Below, piece after piece: positions 54,411 through 63,190 of a stretch of DNA of 64,000 nucleotides. Position numbers and translations under genes: made by a program. The notes beneath the pieces were generated by a model. That model worked only from the letters and a program-made list of their open reading frames with translations. It was not told the origin of the DNA and searched no databases. Location: assembly GCA_022843385.1 (NCBI GenBank), contig JALHNT010000019.1:1-64000 (forward strand). The letters run 5' to 3'. The DNA is from Anaerolineae bacterium (GTDB taxonomy: Bacteria > Chloroflexota > Anaerolineae > Aggregatilineales > Phototrophicaceae). Position 1 is the stretch's first letter, and the number at the start of each line of letters is the position of its first letter.

Positions 54411-57167
54411 ATGGCGACAAAAGATCTCTTCATATCGTACTCTCGCCGAGACAATACGTTTGTCCGTAAATTGCATGAATCACTCAAGCAATCCGGACGT
54501 GATGTCTGGGTTGATTGGGAGAATATTCCGCTTACAGCGGAATGGATGGAGGAAATTGAACGAGGAATAGAAAACGCAAATGCACTCGCGTTTGTGATTT
54601 CGCCTGACTCGGTAGCGTCTGAGATATGCACCAAAGAACTTGCTCATGCGATCAATAACAATAAGCGTCTGGTTCCGATTCTCTACCGCGAATTGACACG
54701 TGAAGATCAGAAATCACTTCATCAATCACTCTCTGCCCATAATTGGATATTCTTTCGTGAAAATGACGACTACCAGAGTTCATTTCAGGCTCTAACAAAA
54801 GCCCTGGATACTGATCTGGAATATGTGCGTGATCACACAAGGCTCTTGACTCGCGCTATCGAATGGGATCAAAAAGATCGGGATCGCAGTTTCCTGTTGC
54901 GTGGAAAAGATCTGCAGAATGCTGAAGTTTGGTTTGAGAAAAGCGCGAACAAAGAACCCAAGATTACGGAACTACAGAAAACGTACATCTCAGCAAGTCG
55001 CCAGGCAGAAAACTGGCGACGACGTGAGCGTATTTTGAACAGCATCATTACACTTGCGTTAGTCGCTACGATCGTTGCCCTGGGCATTGCCTATTGGCAA
55101 TTCACTCTCGCCACAGAAGCCAGTGCAAAAGCACAGCAACTATCCCTTGCGGCCAACGCTCAAGTTGCTTTAACCAACTACAATCGAGATTTGGCGCTGG
55201 CACTCGCCCTAACCGCAAATCGCACCGGACAGCCGCTGGGCGAAACAGAAAGAGCGCTATCAGATGCCGCATACAATCCTGGTACGCAGCTTGTATTCAG
55301 CGAGCATACTGGTGCGGCGAATGCGGTAGCTTTCAGCCCAGATGGGACATGGGTTGCATCGGGTTCAGGTGACAACAGTGTTCTCGTATGGAATCTCCAA
55401 ACGGGAACTATTCTCCACAATTTACAGGGACATACGAGACCGATCAAGAGCATTGCCATTAGCCCAAACGGATTAATGATCGCATCGGGCGATGAAGAAG
55501 GTGCAATACACCTATGGAATGTTGCGGATGGCAATTCGATTCGAGTTCTAGCGGGTCATGGCATGTCGGTGCGATCCTTGAAGTTCAGTGCTGATAACGA
55601 TCTCCTCCTTTCAGGCTCCGATGATAAAACAGCACGTATGTGGCAGATTGAAAGTGGTGAATCGACAACACTTTTCGAAGCCAATGGATCGGTGTTTGCC
55701 GTATTGTTTCATCCTTTAGATCAAACAGTGCTTGTCTTTGCTTTGGACACCCCCCCTACCCGCTGGAATGCAACTACAGGTGAAAACATCCGTGAATATT
55801 CCAACCAACAGGTGACAGGTCAGATCAATTTGGATGTTGGAGCCGCGGCGATTACCCCTGATGGCGAATATGTTCTTTCGGGTTGGGGAATCGAACTCCG
55901 CCTGTGGAGTCTCGATACTGGCGAGACCGTCCGTTCAATGGCTGGACATGGTAGCTACGTCAATAGCATCAGTATCAGTCCTGATGGCACATATGCATTA
56001 TCGAGCGCTCGACGAGAGAACAGTATCCGAATGTGGCGTATCAGCAATGGTGAAGAAATCAGTCGATTTGAAGGGCATCGCGGAGTAGTTCAAAATGTGG
56101 CAATCAGTGCATCTAATGGACGCTATGCCCTGACTGCTTCTGTTGATACAACCGTGCGTTTATGGGATCTTGCGAATGGTGCCGAAGTGAAGGCATTAAC
56201 CGGACCCAGCGGTGACATCTATGGAGTTGCCTACAGTCCTATAGCGGATACTGCTGTTTCTGGCGACACAAAGGGTGAGATATGGGTATGGGATATAAAT
56301 AGTGGGCAGGCTATCACGTCATTCTCAGCTCATGAAGGAACCATTTGGAGCGTAGCCTATAACCACGATGGGACACAGGTTCTGACCGGCAGTGCGGACA
56401 AAACAGCATGTCTCTGGAGTAGTGAGGCATGGGAAAAGTTGCGTTGTTTTGGCCCTCATGATAGGGAAGTTACAAGTGTCGCTTTTGGCCCTGATGGTTC
56501 AACCCTTCTGACAGGTTCTAATGACCAGATGATTCGGCTTTGGGATACGACTACAGGCGACTTATTGCGCACCTACGAAGAAACAGATGGTCAATTGCGA
56601 TCATTGTTCTTCAATGCTAGTGGAACTCAATTCCTGGCAGGCGCAGATCATGGTCGTCTGATTGAAGTCGAAACGGGTAGTGTTTTGCTCAGATTAGAAG
56701 GTCATTCAGACCGAATTAACAGCATTGCATTTAGCCCAGATAACCGTCAGATTGTGACTGGATCTGGTGATGGCTCCATTCGATTGTGGGATGGCACAAC
56801 TGGCACAACACAGAGAGTCTTTGAGGGGCATACGGGACAAGTAAGGTCAGTAGCCTTCAGCCAGGATGGGCTACGGATTTTGTCCAGCTCGGCTGATGCC
56901 ACACTGCGCTTGTGGGACACACGGACTGGTCTAGAAGTACGCCGCTTTGAGGGGCATCGAGAGTGGATCAATCAAGCCGTCTTCAGTCGGGATGGTCATT
57001 CTGCTCTCAGTGGTTCATGGGACAATACACTGAAACTCTGGCACATACATACCCTTCCAGAATTGATTGCCTGGGCTACAGATAGTCGCTATATTCGTGA
57101 CCTGACCTGTAATGAACAGCGCATTTATCTGGTTGAAACAAGCGTAACGTGTCCACCGAACTCCTGA
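54411..57167 (+). CDS. TIR domain - transmembrane helix - WD40 repeat protein
   Basis: The 918-residue protein has an N-terminal TIR domain (~4-135: DLFISYSRRDNTFVRKL, VWVDWENI, SPDSVASEICTKELAHA with Glu76 in the position of the NADase Glu), a helical linker, one membrane helix at ~208-228 (SIITLALVATIVALGIAYW), then WD40 repeats from ~285 to ~895. I count about 14 blades, two of them degenerate (TRWNA, GRLIEV), enough for two seven-blade propellers. The TIR would be cytosolic. TIR-WD40 proteins are usually viewed as sensors, some with NADase activity. It is followed after 24 bases by the NTT-HEAT-CNB gene. Confidence 0.88.
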   Translation: MATKDLFISYSRRDNTFVRKLHESLKQSGRDVWVDWENIPLTAEWMEEIERGIENANALAFVISPDSVASEICTKELAHAINNNKRLVPILYRELTREDQKSLHQSLSAHNWIFFRENDDYQSSFQALTKALDTDLEYVRDHTRLLTRAIEWDQKDRDRSFLLRGKDLQNAEVWFEKSANKEPKITELQKTYISASRQAENWRRRERILNSIITLALVATIVALGIAYWQFTLATEASAKAQQLSLAANAQVALTNYNRDLALALALTANRTGQPLGETERALSDAAYNPGTQLVFSEHTGAANAVAFSPDGTWVASGSGDNSVLVWNLQTGTILHNLQGHTRPIKSIAISPNGLMIASGDEEGAIHLWNVADGNSIRVLAGHGMSVRSLKFSADNDLLLSGSDDKTARMWQIESGESTTLFEANGSVFAVLFHPLDQTVLVFALDTPPTRWNATTGENIREYSNQQVTGQINLDVGAAAITPDGEYVLSGWGIELRLWSLDTGETVRSMAGHGSYVNSISISPDGTYALSSARRENSIRMWRISNGEEISRFEGHRGVVQNVAISASNGRYALTASVDTTVRLWDLANGAEVKALTGPSGDIYGVAYSPIADTAVSGDTKGEIWVWDINSGQAITSFSAHEGTIWSVAYNHDGTQVLTGSADKTACLWSSEAWEKLRCFGPHDREVTSVAFGPDGSTLLTGSNDQMIRLWDTTTGDLLRTYEETDGQLRSLFFNASGTQFLAGADHGRLIEVETGSVLLRLEGHSDRINSIAFSPDNRQIVTGSGDGSIRLWDGTTGTTQRVFEGHTGQVRSVAFSQDGLRILSSSADATLRLWDTRTGLEVRRFEGHREWINQAVFSRDGHSALSGSWDNTLKLWHIHTLPELIAWATDSRYIRDLTCNEQRIYLVETSVTCPPNS

Positions 57168-57191
57168 TTCACAATTGAATGGATTTAGGCT

Positions 57192-60100
57192 GTGAAATTG
57201 AATATTCGAGCCGAGGAATGGCCACGATTTCGTGCGCTATTTTTGAGCTTTTTCCTGTTCACGATTGGCCTTGTATGGGCGGGTAACACTCTACGTGCTG
57301 AGTTGGTCAACATCAGCATGGCATTTTGGTCACAAGCGCAACTGATCAGTGCAATTGTGGTGATTGTCATTTCCGTTCTGTATACCGCCTATGTTGATCG
57401 CATCTCAAAAGATCACATGTTCGTGGTGATAAATGCTCTGGGTATTGTTTTTGGATTAGCAAATGTCCCACTACTCATCTCCTCAGATGTCAGACTCCAG
57501 GCAATAGGTTTTTTGCTCCTTTGGGTACTTTATCAACTGCTTTTCTATATATGGATTATTCACTGGGGCACCTACATTATTGATCAGTATGATAGTCAAT
57601 CTGCAAAGCGGATATTTCCGCTGTTGGGTGCAGCTCGTCCACTTGCCACTACTTTTGCTGGTGTTGTGTACAGTCTATTGGTGTCATTTCTTCAGCTCAA
57701 TACGCTTGGCGTTCTGGTTGCATGGGTCGCTCTTCTTGGTGCAAGCTTTCTCTTTTTGTCGGGTAGCAATAGACCCTCGGCATCAGTTATTGACCACTCG
57801 AAATCAATTAAGTCCCCTGTAGCTTTTTTGTCAGAAGGTATCAAAGCAGTATTTGCATCACATTTTGCGAGGTGGATGGCAATAGCTGCATTACTCGTAA
57901 TTGCCATCAATACACTAACCGAATATCAGGTCAGCTTGCTCTTACGCGAACACTTTCAAGACAGCAGCGATCCAGTTCGCAATTTCAGCTCATTTACTGC
58001 ACAAATTGAAAGCCTATCGAATATTGTTGCCTTTGTTTTTCAACTGTTTATCTTTGGTGAGATCACCAAACGAGTCAATCTTGGCAACATGAATCTCATT
58101 TATCCGACTGCGCTGATTCTCTCGACCATGGGACTAGTCACCCTGCCCGGTGTGGCAACCGCTGCAATAGCCTATGTGACGATTGGAGCCTTTCGACGGA
58201 TTTTCCGTGATCCAGTTATTGGATTAATGGCAAATGCTACTCCTGCACAGACTCGTGGACGAAGTCGTGCGATCATCAATGGAGTCATCTCGCCAGCGGG
58301 AATGGTAATTGCATCGTTATTCCTGCAGATCATCCCGCTACTGGGGATCTCTTGGCTATTGCCAGCACTGTTGATCTTGCTGGTCGGTAGCCATCTGGTA
58401 GTGGCGCTGGTACTGAAGCGCGAGTACGCTACAGCAATCGTGACCTTGTTGAAACGAGAGAACACGAGTTTCTTGCTGACCTACAACGAAGATGTTAGTG
58501 CCCAGGAACTTGGATTCAGCGACAAAACAAAATCTCAGTGGATCGTTGAACGAATTAGTAAGACAAGCGATCAGGATTTGCAAGTGTTTCTCGCGCAGAT
58601 TCTGTTAGAAAGTAACGGAAGGACCGCCATCCCACCACTCATAGGACTGGTACGGACGCTGCCTCCAACCAATCAAGCCGCCATTCTCGATATGGTGAGT
58701 TCACATTCTTTCCGCAGTCAGGAATTGACCAACCTGTATGCTGAAATGACACTTTCTAAGTTCGATCAATTGCGACAAATCGGTATCCGTGGTTTAGGGC
58801 AGATCAGGCGACATGATCGCGCCTGGATGCAGCAAGCATTCGAGAGTTTGAGCGACACATCGCCACTTGTTTTGGTGGAAGTTATCCCTTATCTGATGAA
58901 TAGTTCACAAGAGACTTATCGAGCATCAGCTGAGAAAGCCTTACAACGACTGACGAGTAGTAAGACAGATCAGGATCATCTGCAAGCAATAAACATCATC
59001 AGGCAATTGGGTGATGTGAATCAGATCATTAGCTTACTCCGTTTCCTCAAATCGAAAGACAATCAGGTACGACTGCAAGCAACCACAGCCATCAATGCCC
59101 TGCTAAAGACGAATGTTCCCCCACCCATCGTCCGGCAAATTAAGACGTACATTCCCGAACTGCTCAGTGATCCCGTAGAAGCAATCCGATTGGCTGAGTT
59201 GCGGATGTTGTCCAGCATCCCGTCCCCCGAAGCCTATGATGCTCTAATTATGGCCTTGAATGATCGCGCCAGGAGCGTCAGAGATGCGGCGTTGCAACTC
59301 ATTGTACGTGTCGGAGACCCCATAATCCCACGTCTTGAAGATGGTATGCGAACCCGGAGGGATGAAGCGGGTAATATGTTTGCCGTGGCTCTGAGCAAAA
59401 TCAACAACGATGCTTACCGTCACCTCGTCATCGAGCGCATAGATGACGCCTTGGATAAGATTGACACGTTCCATCAGTTTCTCGAGTTACTATCACCATT
59501 CCGATCATTTGCCAGCATACATATCCTGGAAAATGATCTCCAGATTCAAACTAAACAGAGAATTAATCAGATCTTTTTTCTATTGACCGCATCACGCGAT
59601 GAAGCTTCAGTCAAAGTCATTCAAGAATCTTTGGCGAGCCGTGATCCACGTCGTCGCGCAGATGCAGTTGAGGCACTAGAATCGCTGACATCTCCGCAAT
59701 TGGCTCATCGAATTATCCCTCTATTGAGTGTCCAGACTCCGCGCATCGCCACAACCGCAACGGATGGCATCAGCGCTCAGGGTTTGCAACCCGGTATGGA
59801 GCTCCTGCTGAGATTTGCTACTGGAGAGGACGTGTGGTTTCGGGTAATTGCCATAATCGCCTTTGCAGAGCTAGCCCAACAACATCCTGATTTGAAATTG
59901 CAGTATCCAGATGTCAACCAAGATACGGTGACAACCGCGTTCAAAAGTATCGACATCCGAAAACTGTTGATAGCAGTTCGGGCGTCGACAGCGAGTACCG
60001 ATATTGATGTTCAGGTTGCTGCACGGGCCGCAATTCGCATGATACAAGGGCAGACCATTACCCATCGAATGAGAGAAAAGGAAAACGCATCGATGTTGTC

Positions 60101-60563
60101 CATAGTCGAGCGCATGATTATGCTGAAACAGATCTACCTGTTCGAGTCCATTCCAGTAGATCAATTGCGTGTATTGGCAAGTATTTGTGACGAAGAGTTC
60201 ATCACACAGAATACGATTCTGTTTCGCGAAGGTGACCCTGGTGGAAAGCTCTATGTTGTCGTCGAAGGAGTCGTCAAGATCGGTGTTTTGGATAATGGGG
60301 GCAATCACTTCACTCAACTGGCTCGTTATGAGGGCATTTCTGCGTTTGGGGAGTTAACCCTTTTTGAAAACAGCACCCGATCGGCTACAGCCATGGCTGA
60401 GACTGATGCCGTGTTGTTGGGCATTCGCAATGAGGCCATTATCGTCCTCATTCGGGAACATCCAGATCTGAGTATTTCACTCCTGGGAACACTCAGCAAC
60501 TATCTGCGCACAGCCAACAATCGAGTGGCAGAGTTGATTACCAATCCATCTCAGGCGGTCTGA
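57192..60563 (+). CDS. NTT-type nucleotide transporter-like - HEAT repeat - cyclic-nucleotide-binding fusion
   Basis: The 1123-residue protein (GTG start) has an N-terminal domain of about ten to twelve membrane helices (residues ~10-420) resembling ATP/ADP translocase-like (Npt/NTT) or MFS folds, with DSQSAKRIFPLLGAARP. HEAT-type helical repeats follow (~440-960). A cyclic-nucleotide-binding domain ends the protein (~980-1105: LFREGDPGGKLYVVVEG and cassette FGELTLFENSTRSAT, with the Glu and Arg that hold the cyclic phosphate). Such NTT-HEAT-CNB fusions are known in bacteria, with unknown function. Operonic position after TIR-WD40 suggests a joint role. Overlaps convergent GNAT gene by 13 bases. 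Confidence 0.82.
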   Translation: MKLNIRAEEWPRFRALFLSFFLFTIGLVWAGNTLRAELVNISMAFWSQAQLISAIVVIVISVLYTAYVDRISKDHMFVVINALGIVFGLANVPLLISSDVRLQAIGFLLLWVLYQLLFYIWIIHWGTYIIDQYDSQSAKRIFPLLGAARPLATTFAGVVYSLLVSFLQLNTLGVLVAWVALLGASFLFLSGSNRPSASVIDHSKSIKSPVAFLSEGIKAVFASHFARWMAIAALLVIAINTLTEYQVSLLLREHFQDSSDPVRNFSSFTAQIESLSNIVAFVFQLFIFGEITKRVNLGNMNLIYPTALILSTMGLVTLPGVATAAIAYVTIGAFRRIFRDPVIGLMANATPAQTRGRSRAIINGVISPAGMVIASLFLQIIPLLGISWLLPALLILLVGSHLVVALVLKREYATAIVTLLKRENTSFLLTYNEDVSAQELGFSDKTKSQWIVERISKTSDQDLQVFLAQILLESNGRTAIPPLIGLVRTLPPTNQAAILDMVSSHSFRSQELTNLYAEMTLSKFDQLRQIGIRGLGQIRRHDRAWMQQAFESLSDTSPLVLVEVIPYLMNSSQETYRASAEKALQRLTSSKTDQDHLQAINIIRQLGDVNQIISLLRFLKSKDNQVRLQATTAINALLKTNVPPPIVRQIKTYIPELLSDPVEAIRLAELRMLSSIPSPEAYDALIMALNDRARSVRDAALQLIVRVGDPIIPRLEDGMRTRRDEAGNMFAVALSKINNDAYRHLVIERIDDALDKIDTFHQFLELLSPFRSFASIHILENDLQIQTKQRINQIFFLLTASRDEASVKVIQESLASRDPRRRADAVEALESLTSPQLAHRIIPLLSVQTPRIATTATDGISAQGLQPGMELLLRFATGEDVWFRVIAIIAFAELAQQHPDLKLQYPDVNQDTVTTAFKSIDIRKLLIAVRASTASTDIDVQVAARAAIRMIQGQTITHRMREKENASMLSIVERMIMLKQIYLFESIPVDQLRVLASICDEEFITQNTILFREGDPGGKLYVVVEGVVKIGVLDNGGNHFTQLARYEGISAFGELTLFENSTRSATAMAETDAVLLGIRNEAIIVLIREHPDLSISLLGTLSNYLRTANNRVAELITNPSQAV

Positions 60564-61387
60564 TTTGTGTCGGATGGATCACTGACCCACCAGACCTTTG
60601 ATCCCGCGATCTGAAATCCGACTCGCAGTTGGTTGTTCTGACTGCTACTGCCTGGTTGACATTGGCTGACCATGAGATGACAGCCGGCAGCAGCCGCATC
60701 GTGAATGCGTCGATAAAGCAATGCTGTCTGACAGCCCCGGTTACGCATTTCCGGCACCGTAATACCAGTTGCCATCGAAGCCGCACCGTTTGCCACATGC
60801 AGGATGCCTAGCCCTGCTGGTTCCCCCTCGATGTAGGCAATGTAACAGCGATACTCTGGATGTCCGTAGATAAGGCGCACGGGCAATCCCGCATCACCCT
60901 TGACGCTATCATAGATGCCACAAAAATCATTAATCTCGTGATCACCGACGGCCAGAATGTCGATATGTGCTGGCGTTGGCGGTACGGAAGTGGTCGGTAC
61001 ACCGTACAGCATCTGGTGGAATGCTGCCTGGAATAAACCCATTCGATTTAGTATCGTCGGCAGATCGGAGCGCACGAAATAAGGCTGGATAACATAAGGA
61101 TTGAGATCAAATAAAGGTGTGCCACCATTTCTGTAAAAGAATTCCAGGATGTCGGGGATATGTTCAGCATCATCAAGGGTCATCTCGAACACACGATTGA
61201 ATATCTGCGGCTTAAAGGCACGGCAAACAACGGCTGTAGATTGACCGAATTGTTGAACCCTGGCGCCATACGGATTCCCTGGCACAGCCGCAATCTGCTT
61301 AACCCACGTCACAAAGCAATTTCGCTCAACCTGAATCAAGCGTTTTGCCAACGCTGTGTTTAACTGTAATGCTGGCGTGTCAGTCAT
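60551..61387 (-). CDS. GNAT-family acetyltransferase
   Basis: The 278-residue protein has a C-terminal GNAT domain (~140-265) with strands AYIEGEPAGLGILHVANGAASM and the acetyl-CoA loop ITVPEMRNRGCQTALLYRRIHDAA; the P-loop form is R-N-R-G-C-Q-T-A. The N-terminal ~130 residues are a partial GNAT-like repeat. Substrate unknown. It is the last gene in a minus-strand set with the GAD-like gene 17 bases upstream. Confidence 0.82.
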   Translation of the reverse strand: MTDTPALQLNTALAKRLIQVERNCFVTWVKQIAAVPGNPYGARVQQFGQSTAVVCRAFKPQIFNRVFEMTLDDAEHIPDILEFFYRNGGTPLFDLNPYVIQPYFVRSDLPTILNRMGLFQAAFHQMLYGVPTTSVPPTPAHIDILAVGDHEINDFCGIYDSVKGDAGLPVRLIYGHPEYRCYIAYIEGEPAGLGILHVANGAASMATGITVPEMRNRGCQTALLYRRIHDAAAAGCHLMVSQCQPGSSSQNNQLRVGFQIAGSKVWWVSDPSDTNQTA

Positions 61388-61403
61388 ATTGGGGTCAATT
61401 CAG

Positions 61404-61907
61404 TTAGGTGCACTCTAGACTGGCGATCTGATCCAATTCCGCCTGGAAATATTCGCAAAGGAACTGGCGCTCACGTTCAGCAACGTGCTGATCATAGGCA
61501 AACAATATGATCAGATTTCCATCTCTCTTTTGTTTCCCCATCTGGGTGTAAAGATGACGGATTTCTGATCGCGTAATGCCATACCTGGGAAGCTCGTCGG
61601 ATGTGAAGAAACCGGCTGTTATAAAAGTTGCCTTCACCAGATCGCACAATTCGCGGCCATACAGCAGAGATGCCTCAATGTCTTTTCGAAATAAGCCTTC
61701 CAGCCCTGTGAACAAAGAACAATAGGCGACTGCTTGATTGTTGATCAAGATAGCCGAATGTGTCGAAGCAAACTCAACCCTTACCAAGGGGCCAGATGAA
61801 AACTCCTGTACCCCATTGGCTTGAAGTACATCAAACAGCAAAGATCTCACCGGTGAGTGCCTCCACACGCAATGCATTCCTTCATCAGTATAGAGGCAAT
61901 TTGCCAA
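61404..61907 (-). CDS. Free-standing GAD-domain-like protein (GatE/AspRS-associated domain)
   Basis: The 167-residue protein resembles the GAD domain inserted in GatE and bacterial AspRS: VAYCSLFTGLEGLF, LYGRELCDLV and GFFTSDELPRYGITRSEIRHLY (near residues 55-120) match the order and spacing of that domain. It lacks the amidotransferase and tRNA-binding parts, so it is not a functional GatE by itself. Role unknown. Resemblance is from memory of the family and not searched. Confidence 0.5.
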   Translation of the reverse strand: MANCLYTDEGMHCVWRHSPVRSLLFDVLQANGVQEFSSGPLVRVEFASTHSAILINNQAVAYCSLFTGLEGLFRKDIEASLLYGRELCDLVKATFITAGFFTSDELPRYGITRSEIRHLYTQMGKQKRDGNLIILFAYDQHVAERERQFLCEYFQAELDQIASLECT

Positions 61908-61954
61908 TACTCAGTAGTCAAATTCACAAGGTTTTCAGATTCTTTTGAGTTGCT

Positions 61955-63055
61955 CTACGGCGCGAAGTAATCGTCCAGGTGACAATTGGCTACAGGTACT
62001 CCCATATCCTGGATTTGATTGATTGCTGCCCAGGCTTCGCGCACTGCGTCACGCCCTTCAACAACGCTTAACGAAATTGCAAAGCGTTGTTCCTGCCCCG
62101 GTTCCAACATCACCAATCGTTGCCGCTGGCGAGCAGCATTGAGTCCCTCGGGGATACAATTGCCTGGCTCGATACCATTCACATAGATACCGCTACGAAG
62201 ATTTTTCCATTGTGTCAAATAAGGTAAGCTGGTGCTTTCCCAATCAAGAGCGAGCGCCATGTCATCAGTGCCAATCATCGCTTTAGTGAAGCCATTCTGT
62301 TTCGATTTGAGCCGATGGAAAAATACCTGTTCGCTATAGCCGACACTCGCCCCAGCGTAATCCCACCACCGTTGATAGCCTGCCTGGGCAGTGGTATCAC
62401 GCGGGAGGACAGCTGCGCTTGGCGTATGCAAACGTACCCCATCACGGATGATAGGATAGCCCAGATTGAAATGGTACAGCAACATCAGTGGGACAGGTTG
62501 GTCGCCAACATTGGAAACCGTATCCCATATCGTGATGGTCGGTTCACCCAATTCCAGCCCATACGAACGCTTTAGCAGCAATTGTTCTCCGAATAATCGC
62601 GACTCAGCAACCTCAGCATTCAGCCAGATACTGTAGTCACTATCACCATACCAGTGTCGATCTACACTGATCGAACTCGCTCTCAGTCGGCTATAACGTC
62701 CATGTAAATCACGAAATTCACCGCTCACATCATCTTTTTCCGGCGGGCCTACATGCGACAAACCACAGGTTGTTAGCAAACCACCATTGAACTGCTGCAA
62801 CCATGATTGCCCAAAATCAGGCGCAAATGGTGATCCTTGACTAATCCAGGTGAGCGCAATGCCCTTGTAACTGGCAGACCAAATATCAAGGCCGCGATCT
62901 GGCAGCAATGTAAACGACAAACCGCTGCTATTGTAGGCTTCGATTATCCGCATACCATCCGGCAGTATTGATTGACGAAAATCGATGAACTGTCGCATAT
63001 CAATGCTGTGGCGTTCAATCGTGGTTCGATTGTAGAAATGAGAAGCTATTTTCAT
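61955..63055 (-). CDS. Aldose 1-epimerase-like protein (DUF4432 type)
   Basis: The ATG at 63055 (366 residues) is preferred; the frame extends to 63127. The protein is a galactose-mutarotase-fold beta-sandwich: LLPDRGLDIWSASYKGIALTWIS, GGLLTTCGLSHVGPP, LHGRYSRLRA and LMLLYHFNLGYPII (likely catalytic and sugar-binding residues), ending GIEPGNCIPEG. It resembles the DUF4432 aldose-epimerase group with a sugar or sugar-acid substrate. It lies downstream of the molybdopterin enzyme gene on the same strand. Confidence 0.8.
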   Translation of the reverse strand: MKIASHFYNRTTIERHSIDMRQFIDFRQSILPDGMRIIEAYNSSGLSFTLLPDRGLDIWSASYKGIALTWISQGSPFAPDFGQSWLQQFNGGLLTTCGLSHVGPPEKDDVSGEFRDLHGRYSRLRASSISVDRHWYGDSDYSIWLNAEVAESRLFGEQLLLKRSYGLELGEPTITIWDTVSNVGDQPVPLMLLYHFNLGYPIIRDGVRLHTPSAAVLPRDTTAQAGYQRWWDYAGASVGYSEQVFFHRLKSKQNGFTKAMIGTDDMALALDWESTSLPYLTQWKNLRSGIYVNGIEPGNCIPEGLNAARQRQRLVMLEPGQEQRFAISLSVVEGRDAVREAWAAINQIQDMGVPVANCHLDDYFAP

Positions 63056-63190
63056 AGGGATGCCAGTGGTGAAGCTCCAGGAATAATCTCTCAAAAGCCA
63101 GTAACGGCTATCAGCATACTGAAACAACTTGCACCGGCAGAAAACTTACCGATGCAAGTCGGCTGTAAACCTAATCGGCCCGTTGTCGGG

